Shown here: positions 1-11,636 of the stretch, in pieces
Layout of the letters: every line of letters begins with the position of its first letter
Position numbering within the stretch: position 1 is the stretch's first letter
Origin: Epiperipatus broadwayi
Lineage: Eukaryota > Onychophora > Udeonychophora > Euonychophora > Peripatidae
Reading direction: 5' to 3'
NCBI GenBank assembly: GCA_028023455.1
Contig: JAQFVV010007256.1
Span: 1 to 64,000, forward strand
Length of the DNA: 64,000 bases
Notes under the pieces: generated by a model
The model's database searches: none
Seen by the model: only the letters and a program-made list of their open reading frames with translations
Told to the model about the DNA's origin: nothing
Position numbers and translations under genes: made by a program

Positions 1-822
1 AAGAAGTATTTTAAAGATGTGATGTTGACTTTGCTTGTGGTAATGTTACCATAAGTTTAATTAAAGCAATCTATGAGTGTTTGATATGTGAATTGTGTTG
101 ATATTGAGAGGATATTTAAAATGATGATGATTATGATGTAATACTGCATTAATAAATTTAATAACAAATGTTTGAAGCTAAAGTATTTAAAAGACAAGTT
201 AAAATTAGACAAAAATATTTATTTAATTTGAAATATATGTTAAAAGTGAATAAAAATATTTTAAATTATAAGTATTTAAATTGAGATTAATATTTGATTT
301 TAATCATATCAAATAATTATTTTAAAATCTGATATAATATCTTATTTATTTTTAAAAAATAAATATTTATTTTAAAAAAAGCAATTGTTAAGTTTATTTT
401 TAGCAAGCGTTCTTGTGTTATAAAGAACAGATGTTATACACACATGCGTGGAAGTTGTCTAATAAAGTTGCATAATTATTTTAAAAAATCATGTTGTAAA
501 ATTTATAAATAATACGTGAGTTATCATGAGATAAAAATAAAGATATTAATGTAAAGTATTAAATTTGATTTTTAAAAATATTACTTTAAAAAATGTAACG
601 TATTTAAAAAGATTTAATTTATTTTAAATGATCTTATAAAAGTTAAGATTTAAATTAAGTGAGAAATAATATTTCAAAAGAATGTTTAATAGATTTAAAT
701 AAATGATAAATATTGTTTTGAAAGAATTTGATAAAATATCAAAATATTAAATAAGTCATTATTTATTTTTAATATTATGTTGGTAAATATGTAAATAAGC
801 AAAGTTTGATTGTTTAATCGTA

Positions 823-893
823 CCAATCAGATAAGGAGTTTCTGGCAGTATATAAGCTGGATTCAATTGTTGAGGAGGTCTCTCTATAATAAA
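823..893 (+). promoter_or_regulatory. LTR promoter: CCAAT box, TATA box and nearby AATAAA
   Basis: CCAAT lies at 823-827 and TATATAAG at 849-856, which predicts transcription start near 878-885. AATAAA follows at 888-893. In the right LTR the same elements fall at 8255-8259, 8281-8288 and 8320-8325. In an LTR this spacing would define a U3 of about 0.95 kb, a very short R, and a U5 of about 3.3 kb. The motifs are seen directly; their use is inferred. Confidence 0.55.
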
Positions 894-1084
894 ACTTCTA
901 AGTCGTTTGTGCTATTAAAAAAATAGCCAAGTAAATTTATAAACGCTCTTAAAATCAATTGTAAAATCATAAGAGTGTTATTGAATAATTTATAATATTG
1001 TTAAAGTAATGAATATGTAGTAGAAACTTAATAATTCCCTATTATCTTCTCAATATCGAAACTCAATTTACGTACAAATAATCA

Positions 1085-1297
1085 ATGGAAACCTCACACA
1101 TCGGAGAAATATATCAGAAACTTTATGTTATAGAAGTAACAGACGCTGGATTAGTACATAAAACTACAAGATGGAGAAAAGTAGTATTTTGGACTATAAA
1201 TAGTTTTCAAAAGTTAAATTACTATTGTCTATTACTAATAGATATTTTAAAGAAATATAAATATTTCTGTAAAAGAAAGTATTGTGACAAATTATAG
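1085..1297 (+). CDS. 70-codon ORF inside the LTR, unknown function
   Basis: The ORF opens with ATG about 200 bases after the predicted LTR transcription start and reads METSHIGEIYQKLYVIEV onward to a Lys/Tyr/Cys-rich end. It is intact and identical in protein in the right LTR (8517-8729), but that reflects the LTR duplication and is not independent evidence of selection. No known domain is recognised. It could be a short leader peptide, the first exon of a spliced ORF (a GTAGTA follows codon 32), or chance. Confidence 0.3.
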   Translation: METSHIGEIYQKLYVIEVTDAGLVHKTTRWRKVVFWTINSFQKLNYYCLLLIDILKKYKYFCKRKYCDKL

Positions 1298-3878
1298 AAG
1301 TAAAATATGTATCTTAAGGAAAGATATAAGAAGCGGTAATGATTTTAAATAAATACTTGCCTTGTTAAGTCTTTATGCTTAAAAGACTAGAGATTGATAA
1401 TTTGAAAAGGCAAATATATTATAAGTATAAGTATTTTAAAAAATCGTAATATAATAAAATTATTTTATTAAAGTTATCTAAACGCTGGACGTTATAGATG
1501 GAAAAATTAATTCTTACCGGAATATGGTATTTACAAATGCGCAAGTAATACATGGATATCCAAATCAAGTTAAACTAAGCCAAGCCAAACTAAGTTAATT
1601 TAAAATAATTGAAGGATAATTTTATAAATTATAACTTAGTTTTGAAATAATAACTTTTTGAATAATATTCTATGAAGAACTGGATCCAGAGAATTTATAA
1701 ACTATTTTTTAATTTTATTTGTTTTCTTATTGGAACTTTATTTTTTTTTTTAAAAAAAAAAAAAGAACGTTATCATTTTTTATTATAAACTTTCAAGAAA
1801 CACGTGATTCAACGGAACAGGAAATAGTGTTTTATTGACTTTATACGGAGGATATTTGTTAGAACTTTTATGGTAGAACAAAAATCGACGCTGGACTATG
1901 TAATATGATTTTATTTTATTTATTTAACATAAAATTTAAATATTATTAAACTCTTAAAAAGTAGGTTAGGTACATTTATTAAATAGTAACTTAAAAATAA
2001 TATAATAATTAATTACATAAACTTATTTTTATAATTAATATAACACGGAATATTCTAATGAATGTTTATGAGTGAAAATGTGAATGATTTATTATGAAGC
2101 TGCAAATTCAAGAATGCTGGATAGCAGATTGGACAATATTATTATTATGGTAAAAAATATTGTATATTTTTTTTAAAAAATGAATTTAATATGTTTTTCT
2201 TTAGATCAACTGAATATTATGTTGTTGTAGAATGAATGGATAGATATTTTATGAAACACATACATTATATTGGCAATCGAACTTTATTAAAATATGCATA
2301 ATTTTTTAATTTATAATATAAACATGATACAACATTACGTAAAAGCTTAGAAATAATTATATGATTCTTTCGTAAATAATTTTGATATTTTTATTTATGC
2401 TTAGTATTAAAATGATGTTTATTATTTATCTTAATAATTATTTTATTTTTGCAAGTCAGAAAAGGATTTTAAAAGTCTATATTTTTGTGTATTTTGTTTA
2501 TTGAATAAGTTAAGTTACGTTATGAGTAGAAGCCTATATTTAGATTGAAAAGTTTACTAAGTATAGACAATATAGTATGAGTAATTTGGATAATGAATAT
2601 TTTATTTGAAGTTGATATTTGTTTTTCCGGAAAATGTTTTTAAATAAGTTTAGAATATGTTTTATAGATAGAAATTTATTAGAAAGGTTAGTAAAGCACA
2701 TAAGGTAAAATAATGATTTTACACAGAAAGGAATCATAAAATTTATCTAATGTAATGTTTTATGAATTTAAAATTGATAAATGATTTAAATATTAATGTT
2801 TGAATAATACAGATATAGAATGCATATTTTATAAAAACGTCGGAACGTCGTCTAATTACATTAAGTAAAGTATAAGTACAGTCAATTATTTGTTTACATT
2901 ATAAAGACATCTTAATTTTATATACAGATATTAAGCAATGCTAGTAATAAAGTGAATACATGATAATACATTATAAATGATATTTAATTAATGTAGTTAT
3001 TTAATAGGTAGAGCTACATTATGTACACATGCTACATAAATAGTCTTGACATATTGTTATTTGTAGTAATTAAAGTACAACTATTTATTTAAAAATCTAA
3101 GTTTAAGAAAAACACACTATAATCATATTAATATAGCATTTGAAGGAATGTGTAATTGCTTATTAAGTACATAAGTTAATAACAGTGTAAGCCTCTTATA
3201 TTTGTATTTCTTATTTTTTATTTATTTGTTGTCATAAATTTTAAACTGTAAATAGTGTAAATAAATTTTATTTGAAGTTATTGTAAATAAATTTGTTAAT
3301 TTGTTTTTAAAAGTGTGTCGAGTTTCATTATTTTTCACCACAGCATTTTGACATCAGATGATTTGAAATAAACATAATATTTGCACAAAATTGAATTTGT
3401 TATTATTACTTAGAATTGAATACCATATTTGCTTAACATTATTTTATAAGAATTGATTGACATGAATATAAATATTACAATGGTCATAAGATAATTATAA
3501 TGCACATTATAAGAATACAATATTGTTTATTGCCACAAATTATTAAGTATAAGATTTTGATCTATTTTAAAATGAAGATACCATATGAAATAAAAGATAC
3601 CATATGAAATAAAAGATATACATATGATTGTTTATTCATTTAATGATTGATTATATCATATAAATAGATGAGATTGAATTACACTCTAAGATTAGTATTA
3701 TTATTATTATTAAATAAGTTAGGTGTATTTAAGTTTGATATAAAATCCCACATCATACTTATTTACATGATTTATTATTATTTTAAAACTTAGAAGAACC
3801 TGAGATTATTTAATTATATTTTAAATTAAAAGTTAGGAATTATTTAGTATTATTAAAGATAATTTATTTCATTTAAAA

Positions 3879-3939
3879 GCCATAAGAATGCTATAGATGT
3901 AGTGGTAAAGTGATAGGGTAGTGATAGTATTCTTATGCC
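3879..3939 (+). other. Imperfect hairpin near the 3' end of the LTR
   Basis: GCCATAAGAATGCTAT at 3879-3894 is nearly complementary to ATAGTATTCTTATGCC at about 3924-3939, giving a stem of about 15 bp with a loop of about 30 bases. The same structure is in the right LTR. In RNA it would lie about 270 bases upstream of the LTR end, in the predicted U5. A function in packaging or priming is speculative. Confidence 0.35.
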
Positions 3940-4225
3940 ATTGAGACAGTATCTTGGGAGATATTGACTCAGTGTAAATCTGCTTATTACTTTGTAACTT
4001 TACTTCGCAGTCTCATAATTTTATAAATACTTATTTAATTAGTATAATCTAGAACTATATTGATTTTGATGATTGATAATAAATTTAATTAAGATATGAT
4101 AATATAAAGGTATATTAAAGATAGATATGCAAATTTTAATTAAGCATAATTATGTAACTGAGCTAGTTGTATTTTAAACTATTTTATATATCAAGAAGTA
4201 AGGGTACAAAGGGTAAGGAAGATTT

Positions 4226-4243
4226 TGGTGCCGGCAACGTGAT
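4226..4243 (+). promoter_or_regulatory. Candidate tRNA primer-binding site of the LTR element
   Basis: TGGTGCCGGCAACGTGAT starts with TGG, the complement of a tRNA 3' CCA, and the TGGTGCCG start is common among Ty3/gypsy-type and retroviral primer sites. It stands 17 bases after the LTR end, further than the usual 0-10. The GC-rich patch stands out from its AT-rich surroundings. The tRNA used cannot be named without a tRNA search. Confidence 0.5.
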
Positions 4244-4977
4244 GGGGCCATTGATATGTTAGAGTTACAATTTTATCGGCCCGATAGATGGAAAAGAAAG
4301 ATTTTAGTAACTGATCATTTTAGGCTTAGATATTCAATTAAGAATTAGGATACATAATTTAGGAATAATATGTATGTTAGTAGAGTAAAATGATAAGTAT
4401 AATTATTTAATAAAAATAATGTATGTATTAAAATGTATAATTTAGGATTTAGTGGTTAGTATATTTACTAAACAGAAATAGTTAGTATTTTATGATAATA
4501 TTTATAATTGATTAGATGTTGATTATAAAATTAAATAAAATTAAAATAAAAATTTTATTAGTAGAGTATTATATTTTCATGTGGTATCTGTAATATGATT
4601 ATTCTTTGAAGTTAAATACTATGTTGATTTTAAGTTAATAAAACAATAAATTATAGAAATGTGGCAAATGATTATATTATAATATGACCATATCAATTCT
4701 TGAAATATTTTAAATGGATATTTAATATTATATATTATGTGCAAATTGTCTGTGGGTCATAGGTGTAAAAATAAATGATATGACACAATTTTGTTGTTGA
4801 AATTTATATAATTATTTAATAGTAAGTAATGTAGAGTTTTTGAGGATACTATTATATGATTAGTTGTAAAAGTGAGTTGAGTGGAGATGGGAAGGTTGAT
4901 GGGAATTGTATTTTAAAAAATATATAAAATAATAAGTACTGCATATTATTAGAATTGAATTTTAAAAGAGTATAAAA
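4244..4977. other. 5' leader of the LTR-element internal region, no gene seen
   Basis: These 0.7 kb between the primer-binding-like site and the 455-codon ORF are AT-rich with frequent stops in all frames. They would be the untranslated leader of the genomic RNA. No conserved motif is recognised. Confidence 0.5.
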
Positions 4978-6345
4978 ATGGATAATTGGGATAAAGAGTT
5001 AGAAGTTGAAATGTCAAATTTTATTGTAGAAGATAATAGTTGTGTGGAGAGTAAAGAAATAGAAAAATTAGCAAATTCAGAAGTAGTATTAGAAAATACT
5101 CAAAATATGGATATAGAAATAGAGGAGGAAGAAGAGATAATTTTTAAAACTGTAGAAAAAGAAGTAGTGAAAGCTGGAAAAGATGTAAAGCATTCTGTAA
5201 CGCCTGATTTTGAGAAATATTTTAAAATAATGATGCAGAGTATGAAAGAGGAGAGTAAGTCTTTAAAAGAAGATATGAAAAATATGAGTATAAATATAAA
5301 AGAAGAAATAAAAGAGGAGAGTTATAAAAATAGTCTTAAGTTAGATTCTTTAAAAGAAGATAATAATTCTATTAGGAACGAGATAAAAAATATAAATATA
5401 AAAATGGATAATCTAGATAGAAAATTGGGTAAACAGGGGGAAGTACTTGAATCTATAAGGTTAGACGTAATAAAAAGTCATGATAGAAACAAAGAATTTT
5501 TAGGCAGAAAATTTAGAGAATTGTCAGAAAATATAATTAAAGCTGTGAAAGAGCAAATAGAAGAATCTACTAGCCAATGGCAAGTAAAAAATAGTGAGTT
5601 AGATCAGAAAATAGAGAGTAATAATTTAAATGTAAAAGATGAAATTTATAAAGTAAAGTATGATATAAATCATATTAATGAAGAAGTTAGAAGTATTAAA
5701 GAAGATGTAGTTCAGAATGGAAAAGAGATTCCTATAAAATCTATTAAAATAATTAATAGTAGGAATGAATTATATGAAAAAATACTGGAAAATCCCAAAG
5801 CGTATTTTACATTAACTAAAGAAATGATAGGAATGTGTAAATCCTATGAGAAGTTAGATGGAGAAAGAATTATGGACCAAATTAATAATTTAAAGAAATA
5901 TTATGTTGATGATAAAAGATTTGGGAGATTTACGAAGATAAAGTCAAAATCTTCAAAGCAAAAGTATTTAGAGTTGTTGGAGCATGAATTATTTAAAACT
6001 ATAGATATCAGTAGTAATAAATTTAAGAATAAACTACAAGAAGTGATATCTAAATGTATTATTGATGATAAAAGTATTCATGTACAAGCTGATATTTTTA
6101 AAGAAATATTATTTGAAGGAATTAGGAACTTAATACCTAACGATGAAGTTATAAATGGAAAACTTAATTGGAATAAAGATTTAAGCAAGATAAAAGTAAG
6201 ACTTAAATATCCAAAGCACAAGAAATTTATAACAGATTTTCTTGAGAATAATCTTAATAAAGGAAAGAAGATAGGAAAAGTTAAGGTGAGATTTAAGAAA
6301 AGAGAAAGAGAATTAAAGTTTAGATTTAAAGAAGAAGATATATAA
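4978..6345 (+). CDS. 455-aa coiled-coil, lysine-rich protein; candidate gag-like product of the LTR element
   Basis: This is the only long ORF of the internal region and the longest in the window. Residues 1-60 are acidic. Residues about 75-245 form a long heptad-like region rich in Lys, Glu, Asn and Ile, with no proline before about residue 240, as expected for coiled coil. Residues 255-455 look globular and then strongly basic (LKYPKHKKF, KKGKKIGKVKVRFKKRERE-like runs). There is no CCHC zinc knuckle, no DTG protease motif, and no reverse transcriptase or integrase signature. The start codon follows an A-rich AAAA context. Its position between PBS and PPT suggests a gag or nucleic-acid-binding role, which is inference from context only. 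The intact reading frame in a young element argues that it is functional. Confidence 0.7.
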   Translation: MDNWDKELEVEMSNFIVEDNSCVESKEIEKLANSEVVLENTQNMDIEIEEEEEIIFKTVEKEVVKAGKDVKHSVTPDFEKYFKIMMQSMKEESKSLKEDMKNMSINIKEEIKEESYKNSLKLDSLKEDNNSIRNEIKNINIKMDNLDRKLGKQGEVLESIRLDVIKSHDRNKEFLGRKFRELSENIIKAVKEQIEESTSQWQVKNSELDQKIESNNLNVKDEIYKVKYDINHINEEVRSIKEDVVQNGKEIPIKSIKIINSRNELYEKILENPKAYFTLTKEMIGMCKSYEKLDGERIMDQINNLKKYYVDDKRFGRFTKIKSKSSKQKYLELLEHELFKTIDISSNKFKNKLQEVISKCIIDDKSIHVQADIFKEILFEGIRNLIPNDEVINGKLNWNKDLSKIKVRLKYPKHKKFITDFLENNLNKGKKIGKVKVRFKKRERELKFRFKEEDI

Positions 6346-7355
6346 TAATTAAGACAGGCAATTCTTAAAGAAGATATGTGTGTTTGATAATGTATTATGG
6401 CATTATATTATTTTTTTTTTTGGGCTTTGTAAAACAAACATAAGATATTTCTATGTTTGCAACTTTCAAAGTAAGGTGAAAATACCTTGATGTTAACCAC
6501 ACTAGATGGGGAAAAAGTGATGTGTAATGCAAGGAATTTAATTCTTTTTCCTTCTGATGTGTGAGTTACAATCGTAAAATGTTGTGAATAGATATTTTAA
6601 TGTCATGTTTAAATATAATGTTTGACATAAAGAATAATTTATTATGTAATAAATTAGCATAGTGAATAAAGTTTTAGTTGAAGAAATTTACAAAATATGT
6701 AAATGATATTTTAAGAAGAAATAAGTTTTGTCATAATGACTAAGTAGAAATGGAATTAGCTATTGAAGTAAATATATTTTAAACAAGAAGTTAAATAATA
6801 GAGTTAAAGAGTATAAAACTCATATGTTTAAGGTATATATAATTAAATCTTATAAAAGATTAATTTGTATTAAGGTAGTGATCATAAAATTGATTAATCC
6901 TAAGGGATCAGGTTAATCTCTTTAAAAGAGAAATATATAGATTTGCTGAATAATAATCTATAAGATTGCTAATGAAACTAGCAATAAGTTATAAATAAAA
7001 TACATAGAGTAATTTAAAATACAGTATTAATTATAATAATATGTATTTTTAGTAGCTTATGTAAAAGGTGTATTTAAGAGAATTTAAATACTTAATATTT
7101 GTAGAAATATTAGGGAAATGAAAGTAACCTAATTAAAAGATAAGGAAAGAGAAGTGAAACTTAATTTATAAAGTAAAGAAGTCATTGTAGTTTATTTAAA
7201 AGTGTTTTCTTAGTGAAATTTGAGATGATATTTCAATGCTTTATAAAACTTTGTGATAAAGTAATGTGTTATGATATTTAAATGATAAGAAAGATAAAAT
7301 TGATCAATGTGGAGTAAAGATGTTAAAGATGAAGGTTAAATTTAAAATTTTATCC
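6346..7355. other. Downstream internal region of the LTR element, no gene seen
   Basis: About 1.0 kb after the 455-codon ORF without an open frame of note. Complete elements would carry pol here. No reverse transcriptase, RNase H or integrase motif is visible in any frame, so this looks like a non-autonomous derivative rather than a recently broken pol. Confidence 0.5.
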
Positions 7356-7367
7356 GAAGGAGGGGAA
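7356..7367 (+). promoter_or_regulatory. Polypurine tract of the LTR element
   Basis: GAAGGAGGGGAA is an uninterrupted 12-purine run placed directly before the right LTR, whose TGTGCCC start is at 7370. This is the expected position for the plus-strand primer of an LTR retrotransposon and sets the LTR boundary. Confidence 0.65.
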
Positions 7368-7369
7368 TA

Positions 7370-10300
7370 TGTGCCCTTTTGTATGGGTCACCATTTAAGT
7401 TTTGTGCTAATCTAGTGGAAAATTTTAAATTTAAGAAGTATTTTAAAGATGTGATGTTGACTTTGCTTGTGGTAATGTTACCATAAGTTTAATTAAAGCA
7501 ATCTATGAGTGTTTGATATGTGAATTGTGTTGATCTTGAGAGGATATTTAAAATGATGATGATTATGATGTAATACTGCATTAATAAATTTAATAACAAA
7601 TGTTTGAAGCTAAAGTATTTAAAAGACAAGTTAAAATTAGACAAAAATATTTATTTAATTTGAAATATATGTTAAAAGTGAATAGAAATATTTTAAATTA
7701 TAAGTATTTAAATTGAGATTAATATTTGATTTTAATCATATCAAATAATTATTTTAAAATCTGATATAATATCTTATTTATTTTTTTAAAAATAAATATT
7801 TATTTTAAAAAAGCAATTGTTAAGTTTATTTTTAGCAAGCGTTCTTGTGTTATAAAGAACAGATGTTATACACACATGCGTGGAAGTTGTCTAATAAAGT
7901 TGCATAATTATTTTAAAAAATCATGTTGTAAAATTTATAAATAATACGTGAGTTATCACGAGATAAAAATAAAGATATTAATGTAAAGTATTAAATTTGA
8001 TTTTTAAAAATATTACTTTAAAAAATGTAACGTATTTAAAAAGATTTAATTTATTTTAAATGATCTTATAAAAGTTAAGATTTAAATTAAGTGAGAAATA
8101 ATATTTCAAAAGAATGTTTAATAGATTTAAATAAATGATAAATATTGTTTTGAAAGAATTTGATAAAATATCAAAATATTAAATAAGTCATTATTTATTT
8201 TTAATATTATGTTGGTAAATATGTAAATAAGCAAAGTTTGATTGTTTAATCGTACCAATCAGATAAGGAGTTTCTGGCAGTATATAAGCTGGATTCAATT
8301 GTTGAGGGGGTCTCTCTATAATAAAACTTCTAAGTCGTTTGTGCTATTAAAAAAATAGCCAAGTAAATTTATAAACGCTCTTAAAATCAATTGTAAAATC
8401 ATAAGAGTGTTATTGAATAATTTATAATATTGTTAAAGTAATGAATATGCAGTAGAAACTTAATAATTCCCTATTATCTTCTCAATATCGAAACTCAATT
8501 TACGTACAAATAATCAATGGAAACCTCACACATCGGAGAAATATATCAGAAACTTTATGTTATAGAAGTAACAGACGCTGGATTAGTACATAAAACTACA
8601 AGATGGAGAAAAGTAGTATTTTGGACTATAAATAGTTTTCAAAAGTTAAATTACTATTGTCTATTACTAATAGATATTTTAAAGAAATATAAATATTTCT
8701 GTAAAAGAAAGTATTGTGACAAATTATAGAAGTAAAATATGTATCTTAAGGAAAGATATAAGAAGCGGTAATGATTTTAAATAAATACTTGCCTTGTTAA
8801 GTCTTTATGCTTAAAAGACTAGAGATTGATAATTTGAAAAGGCAAATATATTATAAGTATAAGTATTTTAAAAAATTGTAATATAATAAAATTATTTTAT
8901 TAAAGTTATCTAAACGCTGGACGTTATAGATGGAAAAATTAATTCTTACCAGAATATGGTATTTACAAATGCGCAAGTAATACATGGATATCCAAATCAA
9001 GTTAAACTAAGCCAAGCCAAACTAAGTTAATTTAAAATAATTGAAGGATAATTTTATAAATTATAACTTAGTTTTGAAATAATAACTTTTTGAATAATAT
9101 TCTATGAAGAACTGGATCCAGAGAATTTATAAACTATTTTTTAATTTTATTTGTTTTCTTATTGGAACTTATTTTTTTTTTTTTAAAAAAAAAAAGAGAA
9201 CGTTATCATTTTTTATTATAAACTTTCAAGAAACACGTGATTCAACGGAACAGGAAATAGTGTTTTATTGACTTTATACGGAGGATATTTGTTAGAACTT
9301 TTATGGTAGAACAAAAATCGACGCTGGACTATGTAATATGATTTTATTTTATTTATTTAACATAAAATTTAAATATTATTAAACTCTTAAAAAGTAGGTT
9401 AGGTACATTTATTAAATAGTAACTTAAAAATAATATAATAATTAATTACATAAACTTATTTTTATAATTAATATAACACGGAATATTCTAATGAATGTTT
9501 ATGAGTGAAAATGTGAATGATTTATTATGAAGCTGCAAATTCCGAAGAATGCTGGATAGCAGATTGGACAATATTATTATTATGGTAAAAAATATTGTAT
9601 ATTTTTTTTAAAAAATGAATTTAATATGTTTTTCTTTAGATCAACTGAATATTATGTTGTTGTAGAATGAATGGATAGATATTTTATGAAAACACATACA
9701 TTATATTGGCAACGAACTTTATTAAAATATGCATAATTTTTTAATTTATAATATAAACATGATACAACATTACGTAAAAGCTTAGAAATAATTATATGAT
9801 TCTTTCGTAAATAATTTTGATATTTTTATTTATGCTTAGTATTAAAATGATGTTTATTATTTATCTTAATAATTATTTTATTTTTGCAAGTCAGAAAAAG
9901 ATTTTAAAAGTCTATATTTTTGTGTATTTTGTTTATTGAATAAGTTAAGTTACGTTATGAGTAGAAGCCTATATTTAGATTGAAAAGTTTACTAAGTATA
10001 GACAATATAGTATGAGTAATTTGGATAATGAATATTTTATTTGAAGTTGATATTTGTTTTTCCGGAAAATGTTTTTAAATAAGTTTAGAATATGATTTAT
10101 AGATAGAAATTTATTAGAAAGGTTAGTAAAGCACATAAGGTAAAATAATGATTTTACACAGAAAGGAATCATAAAATTTATCTAATGTAATGTTTTATGA
10201 ATTTAAAATTGATAAATGATTTAAATATTAATGTTTGAATAATACAGATATAGAATGCATATTTTATAAAACGTATAACAGGAATTACATTAAGTAAAGT

Positions 10301-11636
10301 ATAAGTACAGTCAATTATTTGTTTACATTATAAAGACATCTTAATTTTATATACAGATATTAAGCAATGCTAGTAATAAAGTGAATACATGATAATACAT
10401 TATAAATGATATTTAATTAATGTAGTTATTTAATAGGTAGAGCTACATTATGTACACATGCTACATAAATAGTCTTGACATATTGTTATTTGTAGTAATT
10501 AAAGTACAACTATTTATTTAAAAATCTAAGTTTAAGAAAAACACACTATAATCATATTAATATAGCATTTGAAGGAATGTGTAATTGCTTATTAAGTACA
10601 TAAGTTAATAACAGTGTAAGCCTCTTATATTTGTATTTCTATTTTTTTTTATTTATTTGTTGTCATAAATTTTAAACTGTAAATAGTGTAAATAAATTTT
10701 ATTTGAAGTTATTGTAAATAAATTTGTTAATTTGTTTTTAAAAGTGTGTCGAGTTTCATTATTTTTCACCACAGCATTTTGACATCAGATGATTTGAAAT
10801 AAACATAATATTTGCACAAAATTGAATTTGTTATTATTACTTAGAATTGAATACCATATTTGCTTAACATTATTTTATAAGAATTGATTGACATGAATAT
10901 AAATATTACAATGGTCATAAGATAATTATAATGCACATTATAAGAATACAATATTGTTTATTGCCACAAATTATTAAGTATAAGATTTTGATCTATTTTA
11001 AAATGAAGATACCATATGAAATAAAAGATACCATATGAAATAAAAGATATACATATGTTTGTTTATTCATTTAATGATTGATTATATCATATAAATAGAT
11101 GAGATTGAATTACACTCTAAGATTAGTATTATTATTATTAAATAAGTTAGGTGTATTTAAGTTTGATATAAAATCCCACATCATACTTATTTACATGAAT
11201 TATTATTATTTTAAAACTTAGAAGAACCTGAGATTATTTAATTATATTTTAAATTAAAAGTTAGGAATTATTTAGTATTATTAAAGATAATTTATTTCAT
11301 TTAAAAGCCATAAGAATGCTATAGATGTAGTGGTAAAGTGATAGGGTAGTGATAGTATTCTTATGCCATTGAGACAGTATCTTGGGAGATATTGACTCAG
11401 TGTAAATCTGCTTATTACTTTGTAACTTTACTTCGCAGTCTCATAATTTTATAAATACTTATTTAATTAGTATAATCTAGAACTATATTGATTTTGATGA
11501 TTGATAATAAATTTAATTAAGATATGATAATATAAAGGTATATTAAAGATAGATATGCAAATTTTAATTAAGCATAATTATGTAACTGAGCTAGTTGTAT
11601 TTTAAACTATTTTATATATCAAGAAGTAAGGGTACA
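7370..11636 (+). mobile_element. 3' long terminal repeat, complete (about 4.27 kb)
   Basis: It runs from TGTGCCC after the polypurine tract to GGTACA, giving canonical TG..CA ends. From 7433 on it duplicates window bases 1-4208 with only scattered differences, for example A/C near 104 versus 7536, and a small replaced patch at 2831-2856 versus 10265-10286. High identity between the two LTRs indicates a recent insertion. The five bases after the end (ATATA) would be the target duplication; the left partner lies outside the window. Confidence 0.85.
8517..8729 (+). CDS. Second copy of the 70-codon LTR ORF
   Basis: The protein is identical to that of the ORF at 1085-1297 and sits at the same place relative to the LTR promoter. 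In the right LTR any transcript starting at about 8310 would run into flanking DNA. Function unknown; it may be non-coding. Confidence 0.3.
   Translation: METSHIGEIYQKLYVIEVTDAGLVHKTTRWRKVVFWTINSFQKLNYYCLLLIDILKKYKYFCKRKYCDKL

Larger units (their letters stand above)
1..4208 (+). mobile_element. 5' long terminal repeat (left end outside window) of a giant-LTR retrotransposon
   Basis: The stretch is repeated almost exactly at 7433-11636 in the same orientation, with a few substitutions and small indels. Window base 1 matches base 7433, so about 63 bases of the left LTR lie before the window. It ends in GGTACA, as does the right copy, and both copies diverge immediately afterwards. It contains a CCAAT/TATA promoter near 823-856, a 70-codon ORF at 1085-1297 and many A/T-rich tracts. 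At about 4.27 kb it is far longer than usual LTRs (a few hundred bases to 2 kb). The direct repeat is directly visible; the LTR interpretation rests on TG..CA ends, the PPT and the PBS-like site. Confidence 0.85.

Noticed and set aside
2540-2737. 65-codon minus-strand ORF in the LTR, repeated at 9975-10172
   Set aside because: Its repetition follows from the LTR duplication. It is antisense, rich in Ile/Leu/Lys/Asn as expected from AT-rich DNA, and has no promoter or domain.
1-11636. Simple 7.4-kb tandem duplication rather than an LTR element
   Set aside because: TG..CA ends, a polypurine tract before the right copy, a primer-binding-like site after the left copy and a promoter in each repeat fit an LTR element better; kept as the alternative to test.
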